Origin: UBA1181 sp963648205
Lineage (GTDB): Bacteria; Bacteroidota; Bacteroidia; Bacteroidales; Paludibacteraceae
Assembly: GCA_963648205.1 (NCBI GenBank)
Contig: CAVJCT010000068.1
Coordinates: 11,072-75,071 of the forward strand
DNA: 64,000 nt
Direction of reading: 5' to 3'
The position numbers and the translations under genes are program-made. Each line of letters starts with the position of its first letter. Position 1 is the first letter of the stretch. Under the pieces are notes generated by a model. That model was not told the DNA's origin, did no database searches, and saw nothing but the letters and a program-made list of their open reading frames with translations. This document shows positions 28,953 to 37,653 of the stretch, piece after piece.

Positions 28953-30188
28953 TTACGCTTCACGCATTTTCTCAAAATTCATATTTTTCAATCGCTCCTT
29001 TGCATAGTCTAACGTGATCACCACCGCCTTCGTGTCTGACGAAGGCGTGTCATACATCACATCCAACATAATGCTCTCTACAATCGATCTTAAACCTCTG
29101 GCTCCTAATTTGAACTCTATCGCCGTGTCTACAATATAATCCAAGACATCATCATTGAATGACAATTTCACGCCATCCATCTCGAAAATCTTGATATACT
29201 GCTTGATAATAGAATTCTTAGGCTCTGTCAGAATATTGCGCAATGCAGTACGATCCAACTGTTGCAAATAACACAACAATGGCAAACGACCAATGATTTC
29301 TGGAATCAAACCAAAAGATTTCAGATCTTTCGGCGTGATATACTGCATCAAATTATTCATATCCACCGTACTCTGCAACTTGGCAGCCGCATATCCCATC
29401 ACCTTCGTATTCAAACGGTGAGCAATACGTTGCTCAATACCATCGAATGCTCCGCCACAGATGAAGAGAATATTTTTGGTGTCGACTGGAATCATCTTCT
29501 GGTCTGGATGCTTACGTCCTCCTTGTGGTGGCACGTTCACAATCGAACCTTCCAACAATTTCAACAATCCTTGCTGAACACCCTCACCGCTCACATCTCG
29601 TGTGATTGATGGGTTATCACCTTTTCGTGCAATCTTATCAATCTCATCGATGAATACGATTCCACGCTGAGCCAGACTAACATCATAGTCGGCCGCTTGC
29701 AACAAACGTGTCAAGATGCTCTCAATATCTTCTCCAACGTATCCTGCCTCGGTCAAAACCGTGGCATCCACGATGGCAAATGGCACTTTCAGCAACCTTG
29801 CAACGGTCTTAGCCAACAAGGTCTTTCCTGTACCAGTCGCACCCACCATGATGATATTAGACTTTTCAATCTCCACATCATCATCGGAAACCTCTTGCAA
29901 CAAGCGTTTATAATGGTTGTAAACGGCTACCGACAAAGTCTTCTTTGCATTGTCCTGACCGATTACATATTTATCTAAGAACTCTTTGATTTCCAAAGGT
30001 TTAGGCACTTCCGTAAGAGAGTTCACTGGACAAGCGGAAGTCTTTTGACTCATTCTTACAATCTCCTCCGCTTTCTCGACACACTCATTACATATAAAAG
30101 CGTCATCAATACCCGAAATCAAAAAGCGAGCACCTTGCGCACCACGTCCACAGAAACTACAACACTTATCGTCTCCTTTTTTCGCCAT
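28953..30188 (-). CDS. clpX: ATP-dependent protease ATPase subunit ClpX
   Basis: The AAA+ unfoldase that feeds substrates to ClpP. At 411 residues it has the N-terminal C4 zinc domain (CSFCGRG and CNEC, residues 12-36), Walker A GATGTGKT near 117, Walker B FIDEIDKI near 177, the VSGEGVQQGLLKLLEG pore-region signature and the ARGLRSIVE arginine-finger region. It begins one base after clpP, so the two are co-transcribed and probably co-translated. Confidence 0.97.
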   Translation of the reverse strand: MAKKGDDKCCSFCGRGAQGARFLISGIDDAFICNECVEKAEEIVRMSQKTSACPVNSLTEVPKPLEIKEFLDKYVIGQDNAKKTLSVAVYNHYKRLLQEVSDDDVEIEKSNIIMVGATGTGKTLLAKTVARLLKVPFAIVDATVLTEAGYVGEDIESILTRLLQAADYDVSLAQRGIVFIDEIDKIARKGDNPSITRDVSGEGVQQGLLKLLEGSIVNVPPQGGRKHPDQKMIPVDTKNILFICGGAFDGIEQRIAHRLNTKVMGYAAAKLQSTVDMNNLMQYITPKDLKSFGLIPEIIGRLPLLCYLQQLDRTALRNILTEPKNSIIKQYIKIFEMDGVKLSFNDDVLDYIVDTAIEFKLGARGLRSIVESIMLDVMYDTPSSDTKAVVITLDYAKERLKNMNFEKMREA

Positions 30189-30189
30189 A

Positions 30190-30885
30190 CTATTCTTTCT
30201 TTGAGCGTACTAAAACTTCGTCAATCATTCCGTACTCTTTTGCTTCGTCAGCAATCATCCAGTAGTCGCGATCAGAGTCCTTTTCGATTTTCTCGAAAGA
30301 ATTACCAGAATGGTCTGCAATGATTGTGTAGAGTTCCTTCTTCAACTTCTGAATCTCACGCGCAGTGATCTCAATATCAGAGGCTTGACCTTGCGCTCCT
30401 CCCATTGGTTGGTGAATCATCACACGACCATGCTTCAAAGCAGAACGTTTTCCTTTCGTACCTGCTACTAACAACACAGCAGCCATTGAAGCAGCCATAC
30501 CCGTACAGATCGTAGCAACATCACAGCTGATATACTGCATTGTGTCGTAGATACCCAGTCCAGCGTAAACCGAACCACCAGGAGAGTTCAAATAGATTGA
30601 AATATCCTTTCCAGGGTCAGCAGAATCCAAATAGAGCAACTGTGCTTGAATCACATTTGCCGTATAGTCGTTGATCTCCGTACCCAAAAAGATGATACGA
30701 TCCATCATCAAACGAGAGAAAACATCCATTTGAGTTATGTTCAGCTGACGCTCTTCCAAAATGCTTGGGTTAATATAACCATATTCAGCTCTAATGTTTG
30801 ATGATAATGCCTTTGTATATTGGTCGAAAGCAAGTCCATTCATTCCTAAATGACCCACTGCGAATTTTCTAAAATCGTTACTCAT
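30190..30885 (-). CDS. clpP: ATP-dependent Clp protease proteolytic subunit
   Basis: The serine peptidase barrel of the ClpXP complex, 231 residues. The catalytic serine sits in GMAASMAAV and the histidine in GRVMIHQP; the Asp follows in the C-terminal third. A Bacteroidetes-type N-terminal extension of about 30 residues precedes the mature fold. The gene is transcribed after a terminator for tig, so it likely has its own promoter in the 190-bp gap, where only an imperfect -7 element (TAGTCTTG) is seen. Confidence 0.96.
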   Translation of the reverse strand: MSNDFRKFAVGHLGMNGLAFDQYTKALSSNIRAEYGYINPSILEERQLNITQMDVFSRLMMDRIIFLGTEINDYTANVIQAQLLYLDSADPGKDISIYLNSPGGSVYAGLGIYDTMQYISCDVATICTGMAASMAAVLLVAGTKGKRSALKHGRVMIHQPMGGAQGQASDIEITAREIQKLKKELYTIIADHSGNSFEKIEKDSDRDYWMIADEAKEYGMIDEVLVRSKKE

Positions 30886-31016
30886 AATATTTTATATACT
30901 TTCGTTTCTTAAAAACAGTAGATATTTCTACGGCTTTTCGTTTTCAGAAAATAAAGTTAATATATTCTTTTCTAATTGTGCAAGACTACAATCGTAAAAT
31001 TTGATTTTCAGACAAG

Positions 31017-31050
31017 AAAAAATCCCCGACGCTAATAATAACGCCAGGGA
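31017..31050 (-). terminator. Intrinsic terminator of tig
   Basis: On the minus strand a roughly 9-bp stem (TCCCTGGCG pairing with GCGTCGGGGA, with G:U pairs) is followed by a T6 run, 27 bp after the tig stop. It separates tig from clpPX. Confidence 0.75.
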
Positions 31051-31076
31051 CTGTGAAAATCATTTATGCTATACTA

Positions 31077-32450
31077 TTAAAGTGCAGCCTGGTTCTCCTC
31101 TTGGAACAACTTGTTGAACTCGTCCATAGAGACGCTCTTCTTGTCCAACTTAACAAGTTCCTTAACTTTAGCCATAACCTTCTCGTCGAGAGCTTGGTCA
31201 ACCAAACGATCAATATACTCTCTCTTCTTGAACATCTCTTTCGTGTAGTTCTCGAGAACGTCAGCAGGGACTTCAGACATACCATATTGAGCGAACTGAG
31301 CTTGAGCAACCTTCTTTGCGTAAGACTCGACATCGTCTTTCTCAACCTTCAAGTTGTTAGCCTCAGAGAATTTTCTCTTGATGATATGCCACTTCAAGTC
31401 GTTCAACATTGCAGGGTATTGTTTTTCCAAATCCTCTGCCTTCATATCTTTGTTAGTCTCCAACACCCAACGTTTCAAGAAATCGTCTGGGAATTGAACA
31501 TTCTCCAAATCCTTCAAGAGAGCCAACTTAGTGTCTAAGAGCAACTTATAGTCTGCATCCTGAGAGAAAGCAGAAGACATGTTGTCTTTGATCTTATTTT
31601 TGAACTCCTCTTCACTCTTAACAGCACCCTCGCCGAATACCTTGTCGAACAACTCTTGGTTAACCTCAGCGTCAGTGTATCTGCTGATGTTTTTAACAGT
31701 GAATTTGAAGTCTGAAGTTACCTTAGCAGCCTCTTCCTTGCTGATTTTCAAAAGAGAAGCCAGTTCAACGTCGCTACCAGCGTAAGCCTTGTTAGGGTTG
31801 AAGTTAGCGTGACCGTTCAATTTAACGCCAAGCAAGAGAGCCTTTTGCTCCTCGTCTTTGAAGTATTTAGGGCAAAGAACAGCCTCTTCAATAACGATAC
31901 CATCTTCCTTAGCCTTAGTCTTGGTGCGCATTTCAACGAGTTCACCCTTAACGACGTCGTTCTCTTGGATATCTTCACCCTCAGAACGAGTACCGTAGCG
32001 GCTCTTATATTGTTTGATAGTGTTATCGATCATCTCGTCAGTAACGGCGATCTCATAGTAAGGGAGAGACTTGCTGTTAACGTCGACATTGAACTCAGGT
32101 TCAACAGCGATGTCGAAATTGAATTCGAAATCTTCTTGTTTATCGAAATCGATAGCCTCTTGCTCAGTGCGATTAGGGAGTGGTTCGCCCAAGACCTTAA
32201 TTTTGTTATCCTCGATGTATTTGAACAAAGACTCAGAAACGAGTTTGTCCAACTCTTCAGCCTTGGCTTGTTTTCCAAACTGTCTAACAATCAAGCCCAT
32301 AGGAGCGAAACCAGGACGGAATCCAGGGATATTTGCTTGCTTTTTGTAAGAGCGAAGGATTTTATCTACACCTTCTTGGTAATCGCTTTTACCGAGCGAA
32401 ATTTTAATCGTTGCATTGACTGCGTCAATGTTTTTTCTTTCAATATTCAT
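31077..32450 (-). CDS. tig: Trigger factor
   Basis: A ribosome-bound chaperone for nascent chains, 457 residues. The N-terminal ribosome-binding domain carries the GFRPGFAP loop (about residues 39-46), the equivalent of the usual GFRxGKxP signature, here with Phe in place of Lys. The central PPIase-like segment is degenerate, as is usual for Bacteroidetes trigger factors. The rest is the long helical cradle ending in a Lys/Glu-rich tail. It has its own promoter and terminator. Confidence 0.92.
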   Translation of the reverse strand: MNIERKNIDAVNATIKISLGKSDYQEGVDKILRSYKKQANIPGFRPGFAPMGLIVRQFGKQAKAEELDKLVSESLFKYIEDNKIKVLGEPLPNRTEQEAIDFDKQEDFEFNFDIAVEPEFNVDVNSKSLPYYEIAVTDEMIDNTIKQYKSRYGTRSEGEDIQENDVVKGELVEMRTKTKAKEDGIVIEEAVLCPKYFKDEEQKALLLGVKLNGHANFNPNKAYAGSDVELASLLKISKEEAAKVTSDFKFTVKNISRYTDAEVNQELFDKVFGEGAVKSEEEFKNKIKDNMSSAFSQDADYKLLLDTKLALLKDLENVQFPDDFLKRWVLETNKDMKAEDLEKQYPAMLNDLKWHIIKRKFSEANNLKVEKDDVESYAKKVAQAQFAQYGMSEVPADVLENYTKEMFKKREYIDRLVDQALDEKVMAKVKELVKLDKKSVSMDEFNKLFQEENQAAL

Positions 32451-32492
32451 CCGAAAAACAATATTTTGTTACAATACATTTTTGTTGGGTTG

Positions 32493-32524
32493 CAAAGATA
32501 CAATTAGTTTTTGTTATTCACAAC
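32493..32524 (-). promoter_or_regulatory. Promoter of tig
   Basis: On the minus strand GTTG, a 20-bp spacer and TATCTTTG: a good -33/-7 pair, 43 bp before the tig start. Confidence 0.6.
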
Positions 32525-32544
32525 CTAAAAATTCCAACAAGTGG

Positions 32545-32580
32545 TAAAAAAAAAGAAAGGTCTCGAAGAAGACCTTTCTT
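32545..32580 (-). terminator. Terminator of the tRNA unit
   Basis: On the minus strand AAGAAAGGTC pairs with GACCTTTCTT (10 perfect bp, 8-nt loop), followed by a run of T, immediately after tRNA-Gly. Confidence 0.85.
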
Positions 32581-32582
32581 AG

Positions 32583-32655
32583 AGCGGAAAACGAGGTTCG
32601 AACTCGCGACCCTCAGCTTGGAAGGCTGATGCTCTACCAACTGAGCTACTTCCGC
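32583..32655 (-). tRNA. tRNA-Gly (TCC)
   Basis: A 73-nt cloverleaf: acceptor GCGGAAG with TTTCCGC, D-arm GCTC..GAGC, anticodon stem TCAGC/GCTGA with the loop CTTCCAA giving anticodon TCC, and T-arm with TTCGAAC. CCA is not encoded. It is the second gene of a two-tRNA unit. Confidence 0.95.
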
Positions 32656-32665
32656 GATAGAAAAG

Positions 32666-32748
32666 TGGGCGCGGATGGATTCGAACCACCGAAGGTAGAA
32701 ACCAGCAGATTTACAGTCTGCCCCATTTGGCCACTCTGGTACACGCCC
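32666..32748 (-). tRNA. tRNA-Tyr (GTA)
   Basis: An 83-nt class II tRNA with a long variable arm: acceptor GGGCGTG with CGCGCCC, anticodon stem GCAGA/TCTGC holding anticodon GTA, and T-loop TTCGAAT. CCA is not encoded. Ten bases separate it from tRNA-Gly. Confidence 0.95.
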
Positions 32749-32766
32749 TTTGTTTTTTTGACGTTG

Positions 32767-32798
32767 CAAAGGTAGGTGTTTGTGGGGAAAGTACCAAA
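32767..32798 (-). promoter_or_regulatory. Promoter of the tRNA-Tyr/tRNA-Gly unit
   Basis: On the minus strand TTTG, a 20-bp spacer and TACCTTTG: a full consensus promoter 18 bp before tRNA-Tyr. It is one of the three cleanest matches in the window and anchors the other calls. Confidence 0.75.
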
Positions 32799-32873
32799 TA
32801 AATGGGAGAAAAAATTTAGTATTTTTTTGACATTAAAATAATTAATTGGCTATCAGACACTTAGGTTTAAAAA

Positions 32874-33347
32874 TCATTTTCCATCATTCAAATGTATCTT
32901 CAAGAAGCATACATCATCGCTCCATGAAGGGGTCTCTGCCTCGTTGATATCCATTGTCAAGAGGTCGTCTCTACCTGGAAATTGTTTCAAAATCTCATCG
33001 TCCGTGAGAGACAATCGCATACGAATCTTTTTGAAGAACTTCACCTCAGAATACTCTACCACATTGTCAGCATCAATGGTTTTGATGGCAAGAGAAACAA
33101 CTGTCATCTGCTCTTCTTTAGTGAGATTGAGGGCTGATAACTGTTCAAAATAGTGTTGACGAAATGCAGCACCATTTTTGTTTAACTCTACAATCCACTC
33201 ATTAATGTATTTCTCAACATCCATTGAACCAAAGACTTCCTCCTTGGCACAAAGATCTTTTACTTCTTGAATCTCTTCATCTTCAATGTCTCCGTCGCAT
33301 ACCATGCAACAAAAGACCGTCTTCAAATAAATTTCTTTCTTTGTCAT
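32874..33347 (-). CDS. TerB-like helical protein
   Basis: A 157-residue acidic helical protein that resembles the TerB/DUF533-type fold: MVCDGDIEDEEI near residue 15 and the matching TIDADNVVEYSEV near 90 are the two conserved metal-binding-like acidic turns. TerB proteins are found with tellurite-resistance and phage-stress systems and often sit on membrane-linked complexes, but the biochemical role is not settled. It is the last gene of the Hsp70 operon, 24 bp after the kinase-AAA gene. Family assignment is from motif and spacing only. Confidence 0.75.
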   Translation of the reverse strand: MTKKEIYLKTVFCCMVCDGDIEDEEIQEVKDLCAKEEVFGSMDVEKYINEWIVELNKNGAAFRQHYFEQLSALNLTKEEQMTVVSLAIKTIDADNVVEYSEVKFFKKIRMRLSLTDDEILKQFPGRDDLLTMDINEAETPSWSDDVCFLKIHLNDGK

Positions 33348-33371
33348 ATTTGTCTAATTTACAATATTTTA

Positions 33372-35153
33372 CTAAAATCCTATTCGTTTACGTTCCGTTT
33401 TTTGTTTTGGTTCTTCCTTCTTCAATTCGCCATTCATCATTGCACGAATGAACTCGTATTTCTTCAATTCATCCTCATTGAGAGATGGTTTTGTGTTGGA
33501 AATCACCAATTTGAGCAACTCCATCGTTATTTTGCTGTGCTGACGAAGTGCATTACGAGCAGCATCATTAACAATCAACTGAATATCTGCGGAAACGTAA
33601 TTTTTAGTGAGACGTGCTAATTCCTCATAATCAAGGGCAAAATCACACGGACGCTTCTCCAAATAGAGTTTGAAGAGTGCAGCACGCGCAGTTTCGTCTG
33701 GCACACCAACGTAATATTTCTTGTCCAAACGTCCTGCACGAAGAATAGCTGGATCAATCATATTGGGATAGTTTGTTGCGCCAATAACAAATACGCTCTT
33801 CTCCCCTGTTCTGTCCATCTGAGCCAACATCTCATTCACCGCACCGCGTGTCATTTCGTGAACATCCTCATCCCGACTTGGAACAAGTTCATTGATCTCA
33901 TCAATAAAGATGATGGTTGGCGCATTCTCCTCTGCATCCTTGAACATTTTGGCAATGTTTTCTTGCGTCGCATTGACAAAACGGCTCTTCAACGTTGCAG
34001 GCGTCATGCACATAAAGTTGAAGCCAACCTCCTCGGCGAAGTGCTTGGCAAAGAATGTTTTACCACAGCCTGGAGGACCGTACAACAGCATTCCATTGGG
34101 AATAGTAACACCATACCGACGATATTCCTCTGGATTTTGGAGAGGTTCGATAACCTCTTCTCGCAACTGTTGTTTCAATTCGTCCATTCCAGCAATAGCA
34201 GAGAAACCCTCTCCTTTCGCAACCGAAGCATGTACTTTTCCTTCCTTAGTCTGGTTAGAAAGAATTTTTCTCCTCGTTGATTGGTGTTCAACCTTTACCT
34301 CACCATCTATCGCCTGAATGAAATCAGTTGCCGAATGGAACCGATCTTCTGCATCGTATGCAAGAGACTTGGCAATGACATTTTGCAGTTGTTCGTCCAA
34401 CTCATATTTATCCGTTTTTGGAAAATCCAATTCTTTACTCCGTCTCTCCAAAATCGTATCAACCTGCTCATTTTTAGCAATTCGAGAGAGGTCGATAAAC
34501 CAAGGCAACTCCCCATAAAGCAGATGATACATCATCGCACCAACGGCGTAGAGATCTGATTGCACAGAACAAGCACCCGAAAAACGTTCTGGAGAGAGAT
34601 AAAACGGATTGATTTCCTGTAGATTAGGCTTCGTTGGTGTTTGATTCAAAAACCTTGCATAACCGAAATCTATCAGTTTCAAATCCGTCAAATTTCCTGT
34701 CAGATTAATCAACACATTTTGAATCGTTATCTCATTGTGGATAATCGGAACTGGCTGAGAATGAAGATATTGCAAGGCTGAAAGAACCGCTTTTGCTATC
34801 ACTTTCACCTCATAGACACTCAACTCCCCTTCTCGAATGATATGTTGGGCGAGCGTTTCTCCGCTGATGAATTCCGTCGTGAAATAGCCGAATTGAGTAG
34901 CGTCAATCAAAAGATTTCCAGAGTCTACATACTTGCAAAGATTGGGATGATTGAGATGTTTTGCCACTTCAACTTCAATGATTCTATCTTTGTCATCTAT
35001 CTGATTATGAGATAGTTTTGAATAGTTTATCAATTTAAGAAACAGTGTTTTCCCATCCACATCCTTCACACGGTAGGTTTCCGCATAAGAACCTTGCTTA
35101 TGCGGAAACGCCACTGTATAGCGACCTATTTTATCGTTTTTCTTGAAATGCAT
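33372..35153 (-). CDS. Ser/Thr kinase-like domain fused to AAA+ ATPase
   Basis: A 593-residue two-domain protein. Residues 1-285 are a protein-kinase fold: glycine loop GSYAETYRV (21-29), Lys40, Glu62 in the C-helix, catalytic loop HNEITIQN (139-146), DFG at 162-164 and SPE at 187-189. The HRD Asp is replaced by Glu141 and the loop Lys by Thr143, so activity is uncertain. Residues 320-560 are a classical AAA+ module: Walker A GPPGCGKT (359-366), Walker B IIFIDE (414-419), sensor GATN (458-461), Arg fingers Arg472/Arg475. The AAA part resembles FtsH/Cdc48 modules but has no protease domain. It sits one base after the Hsp70 gene, so a remodelling or switch role with that chaperone is inferred. 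Confidence 0.9.
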   Translation of the reverse strand: MHFKKNDKIGRYTVAFPHKQGSYAETYRVKDVDGKTLFLKLINYSKLSHNQIDDKDRIIEVEVAKHLNHPNLCKYVDSGNLLIDATQFGYFTTEFISGETLAQHIIREGELSVYEVKVIAKAVLSALQYLHSQPVPIIHNEITIQNVLINLTGNLTDLKLIDFGYARFLNQTPTKPNLQEINPFYLSPERFSGACSVQSDLYAVGAMMYHLLYGELPWFIDLSRIAKNEQVDTILERRSKELDFPKTDKYELDEQLQNVIAKSLAYDAEDRFHSATDFIQAIDGEVKVEHQSTRRKILSNQTKEGKVHASVAKGEGFSAIAGMDELKQQLREEVIEPLQNPEEYRRYGVTIPNGMLLYGPPGCGKTFFAKHFAEEVGFNFMCMTPATLKSRFVNATQENIAKMFKDAEENAPTIIFIDEINELVPSRDEDVHEMTRGAVNEMLAQMDRTGEKSVFVIGATNYPNMIDPAILRAGRLDKKYYVGVPDETARAALFKLYLEKRPCDFALDYEELARLTKNYVSADIQLIVNDAARNALRQHSKITMELLKLVISNTKPSLNEDELKKYEFIRAMMNGELKKEEPKQKTERKRIGF

Positions 35154-35154
35154 A

Positions 35155-37641
35155 CTATTTCAGCAATCCTCCCGCATTAGCAGCCTCGTCGTTTGGCATC
35201 AATTCGATGAGTGCGCAAACGATTGGGTGCAGTCGTTCAACTGATGGTTGATTTTGCATCTCCTCCAAGCCTCTGTTGATGAGTTGGCGAGCGCGCGTGG
35301 CATCCTTCCAACGAACTGTATTGAAACGCTTGTTGTAATTATCAATGAATCCCATACATTGGTAAACCAAGGTGAGTTTAACAAATTGACCTTGAACCTG
35401 TTCCAACACTTCACGAGCGACAGAAACATTTTTAGACCGAATAGCACGATCTACTTGTCCACGAAGATGCTCTACAATCTGAGCAGATTCGGCATTTCCC
35501 AAATCATTTTGCACCTTCTCTAAGCGATCAAACTCATCACGAAGTTCTGCTTCAGTGCGTTGCCACTCAGTGCTTGAATCAAGTCGCTCTATTTTACGAA
35601 GCAACTCGCGCAAATGGCTCAACACCTCCTTTTTCTCGGATGTATTTTCGTTGTCAGCCTTTATTGCCTCAAAATCAGACTGTAAATCTGAAGTATCAAT
35701 GTCAGTGGAAGAAAGTTGGTCAATTCCCATTTTCGCCTCACGTATACCCTTCTGAATCTCTGCATTGGTCTCTTCCATTGTATGTTTTCTACTGGTGTCC
35801 AAGTCCTTCTCCACCGTTGTGTCGGTAGCAAGAAAATGCACCTCCAAACGCATCTGTTCGGAAGAGTCCACTTTGAGCGTTACATCTACTGGGGTATTCT
35901 CCGTAATCAATGCATCAACATCATCTCCTGTAATCTCAACATCAGCGACATGCTCGTAAAGAGAAGCCGACTTTCCTTCCGCCTCAGAGAAATCATCCAC
36001 TTGATAGATTGGAACAATCAACTTATCGCTTGAAACACCAGGCCGAAGTTGGGTTGTGGTATGCAAATCGTTTACTACACCAGTCGCAGGCAATGGTTTG
36101 TTTTTCTCCAAACCTTTCGCCATACGGAACACTTCACGTTTCTTTATCACGTTCCATATTGCAATACCTATATTATATGGCAACGGAGCAGCCCCCACCA
36201 CGGAACCCTGGATAATTGTAATCTCCGCAGGGAAACAAGGAAGTGCATTTCCTTTGTTGTCATAGCACAAGACACTGAAAGAGTTTGCTCTTCCCTCTTG
36301 CAGATTGAGATCAACCACATCACCTTGCTGATTGATTTCAATCTTACCGCTCGACCAACCATTTCTCGAGAACTCCACAAGAACAGACTTGTATGTTGAA
36401 TCGGAAGCAAGGCTAACTGGCACTGGCACAGAGGTCTCAACCGTTGTTGAATCGTATGAAATATCCAATTTTACCGTACCCACCTGAATATCTTCATCCG
36501 AAACCTCCGCTTCCATTGTCGACGCATAAAGTGCCGCACCAGTGGCTACTGCCGTCATCGGGTCAATGCAGGTATCCACATTAGGGGTAACTTGTTCTTT
36601 CAACATTTGACGAATCAGCGGACTATGAGTTGGTCCACCGACAAGTATCAACTTACTGATTTGCGAACCGTTAAGATTGTTGCGTTGCACCAAATTTTTG
36701 CAAATATCCACGGCTTTTTGGAAGTATGGACGCATCACATCAAACACTTCAGCCTGCGTGAGCGTCAAATCCAACTCGATTTCCTCTCCGTCTTCATCTT
36801 CACCCAAATCACCTAAGTTGGAAACAATATCCTCATGATCCTTGAAAGAAAGTTGATTCTTCGCATCCTCAGCATACGTCTTCATAGCATCGCGAAGCAC
36901 CTCTTTCTTTTCCGAATTAGAAAGATAACCCTCTACCTCATAGTTTTTTTGAAGATATGGTATCAAGATATTGTCAACGATAGCATAATCAAGATTTTTA
37001 CCACCCAAGTAGTTATCACCCTCAGTGTCAAACACTTTCATAATACCATCCTCGACCTTAAGCAAGGCTGCATCGAATGTTCCACCACCAAAGTCGAATA
37101 CCATCCAAATACCATTTTTCTCTTCTGAAGTCAGTCCGTAAGCCATAGCCGCTGCAATAGGCTCTTGCAACAACTCGCAACGTTTGAAGCCTGCCATCTC
37201 AGCCGCTTGTATTGTCGCTGTTTTCTGATTAACGGTGAATTTCGCAGGCACAGTAATGACCACCGAACTGAAGGCTTCATCCGTAACAAACGACTTCAAA
37301 GTCTTCAACACCTCAGCAGAGAGTTCTTCCGAAGAAAAATCCTTATTGAGGTTAGCACAAGAATACTTTGTGTCGGTCGCCATTGTGCGTTTAAACTCAA
37401 TGTAGGTGTTCGAGGTGTCTTTTTGCCAAGACTTTGTAGCCCGACGTTTATCAGACTTCATCGTATTATAAGCACCATCGCCCACCTTGAAAGAACCCTT
37501 TTTGTTCACCGAAACACAAGAAGGCATGGTATCTTTCAACACATCCGTCTTGATTACGACTGGTTCACCCTTTTCCATACGACAGATCGCTGAGTTGGTT
37601 GTACCCAAGTCGATGCCGTAGTCAATTTTGTTTCTTACCAT
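35155..37641 (-). CDS. Hsp70 family protein with long C-terminal coiled coil
   Basis: An 828-residue chaperone-like ATPase. The N-terminal nucleotide-binding domain has DLGTTNSA (11-18), VITVPAKFTVNQ near 130, LLQEPIAAAMAYG near 155, FDFGGGTFDA near 175 and LVGGPTHSP near 335. The region after the linker is not a standard DnaK substrate domain: it has about 150 residues of beta character, then a Glu/Lys/Leu-rich coiled coil near 640-780. The canonical DnaK of the cell is probably elsewhere. The gene lies between a membrane-anchored GrpE-like gene (12 bp) and the kinase-AAA gene (1 bp), making a dedicated chaperone unit likely. Confidence 0.93.
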   Translation of the reverse strand: MVRNKIDYGIDLGTTNSAICRMEKGEPVVIKTDVLKDTMPSCVSVNKKGSFKVGDGAYNTMKSDKRRATKSWQKDTSNTYIEFKRTMATDTKYSCANLNKDFSSEELSAEVLKTLKSFVTDEAFSSVVITVPAKFTVNQKTATIQAAEMAGFKRCELLQEPIAAAMAYGLTSEEKNGIWMVFDFGGGTFDAALLKVEDGIMKVFDTEGDNYLGGKNLDYAIVDNILIPYLQKNYEVEGYLSNSEKKEVLRDAMKTYAEDAKNQLSFKDHEDIVSNLGDLGEDEDGEEIELDLTLTQAEVFDVMRPYFQKAVDICKNLVQRNNLNGSQISKLILVGGPTHSPLIRQMLKEQVTPNVDTCIDPMTAVATGAALYASTMEAEVSDEDIQVGTVKLDISYDSTTVETSVPVPVSLASDSTYKSVLVEFSRNGWSSGKIEINQQGDVVDLNLQEGRANSFSVLCYDNKGNALPCFPAEITIIQGSVVGAAPLPYNIGIAIWNVIKKREVFRMAKGLEKNKPLPATGVVNDLHTTTQLRPGVSSDKLIVPIYQVDDFSEAEGKSASLYEHVADVEITGDDVDALITENTPVDVTLKVDSSEQMRLEVHFLATDTTVEKDLDTSRKHTMEETNAEIQKGIREAKMGIDQLSSTDIDTSDLQSDFEAIKADNENTSEKKEVLSHLRELLRKIERLDSSTEWQRTEAELRDEFDRLEKVQNDLGNAESAQIVEHLRGQVDRAIRSKNVSVAREVLEQVQGQFVKLTLVYQCMGFIDNYNKRFNTVRWKDATRARQLINRGLEEMQNQPSVERLHPIVCALIELMPNDEAANAGGLLK

Positions 37642-37653
37642 ATTATTGAATTG

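Noticed and set aside
32518..32769. Minus-strand ORF of 83 codons
   Set aside because: It runs through both tRNA genes and their terminator; not a protein gene.
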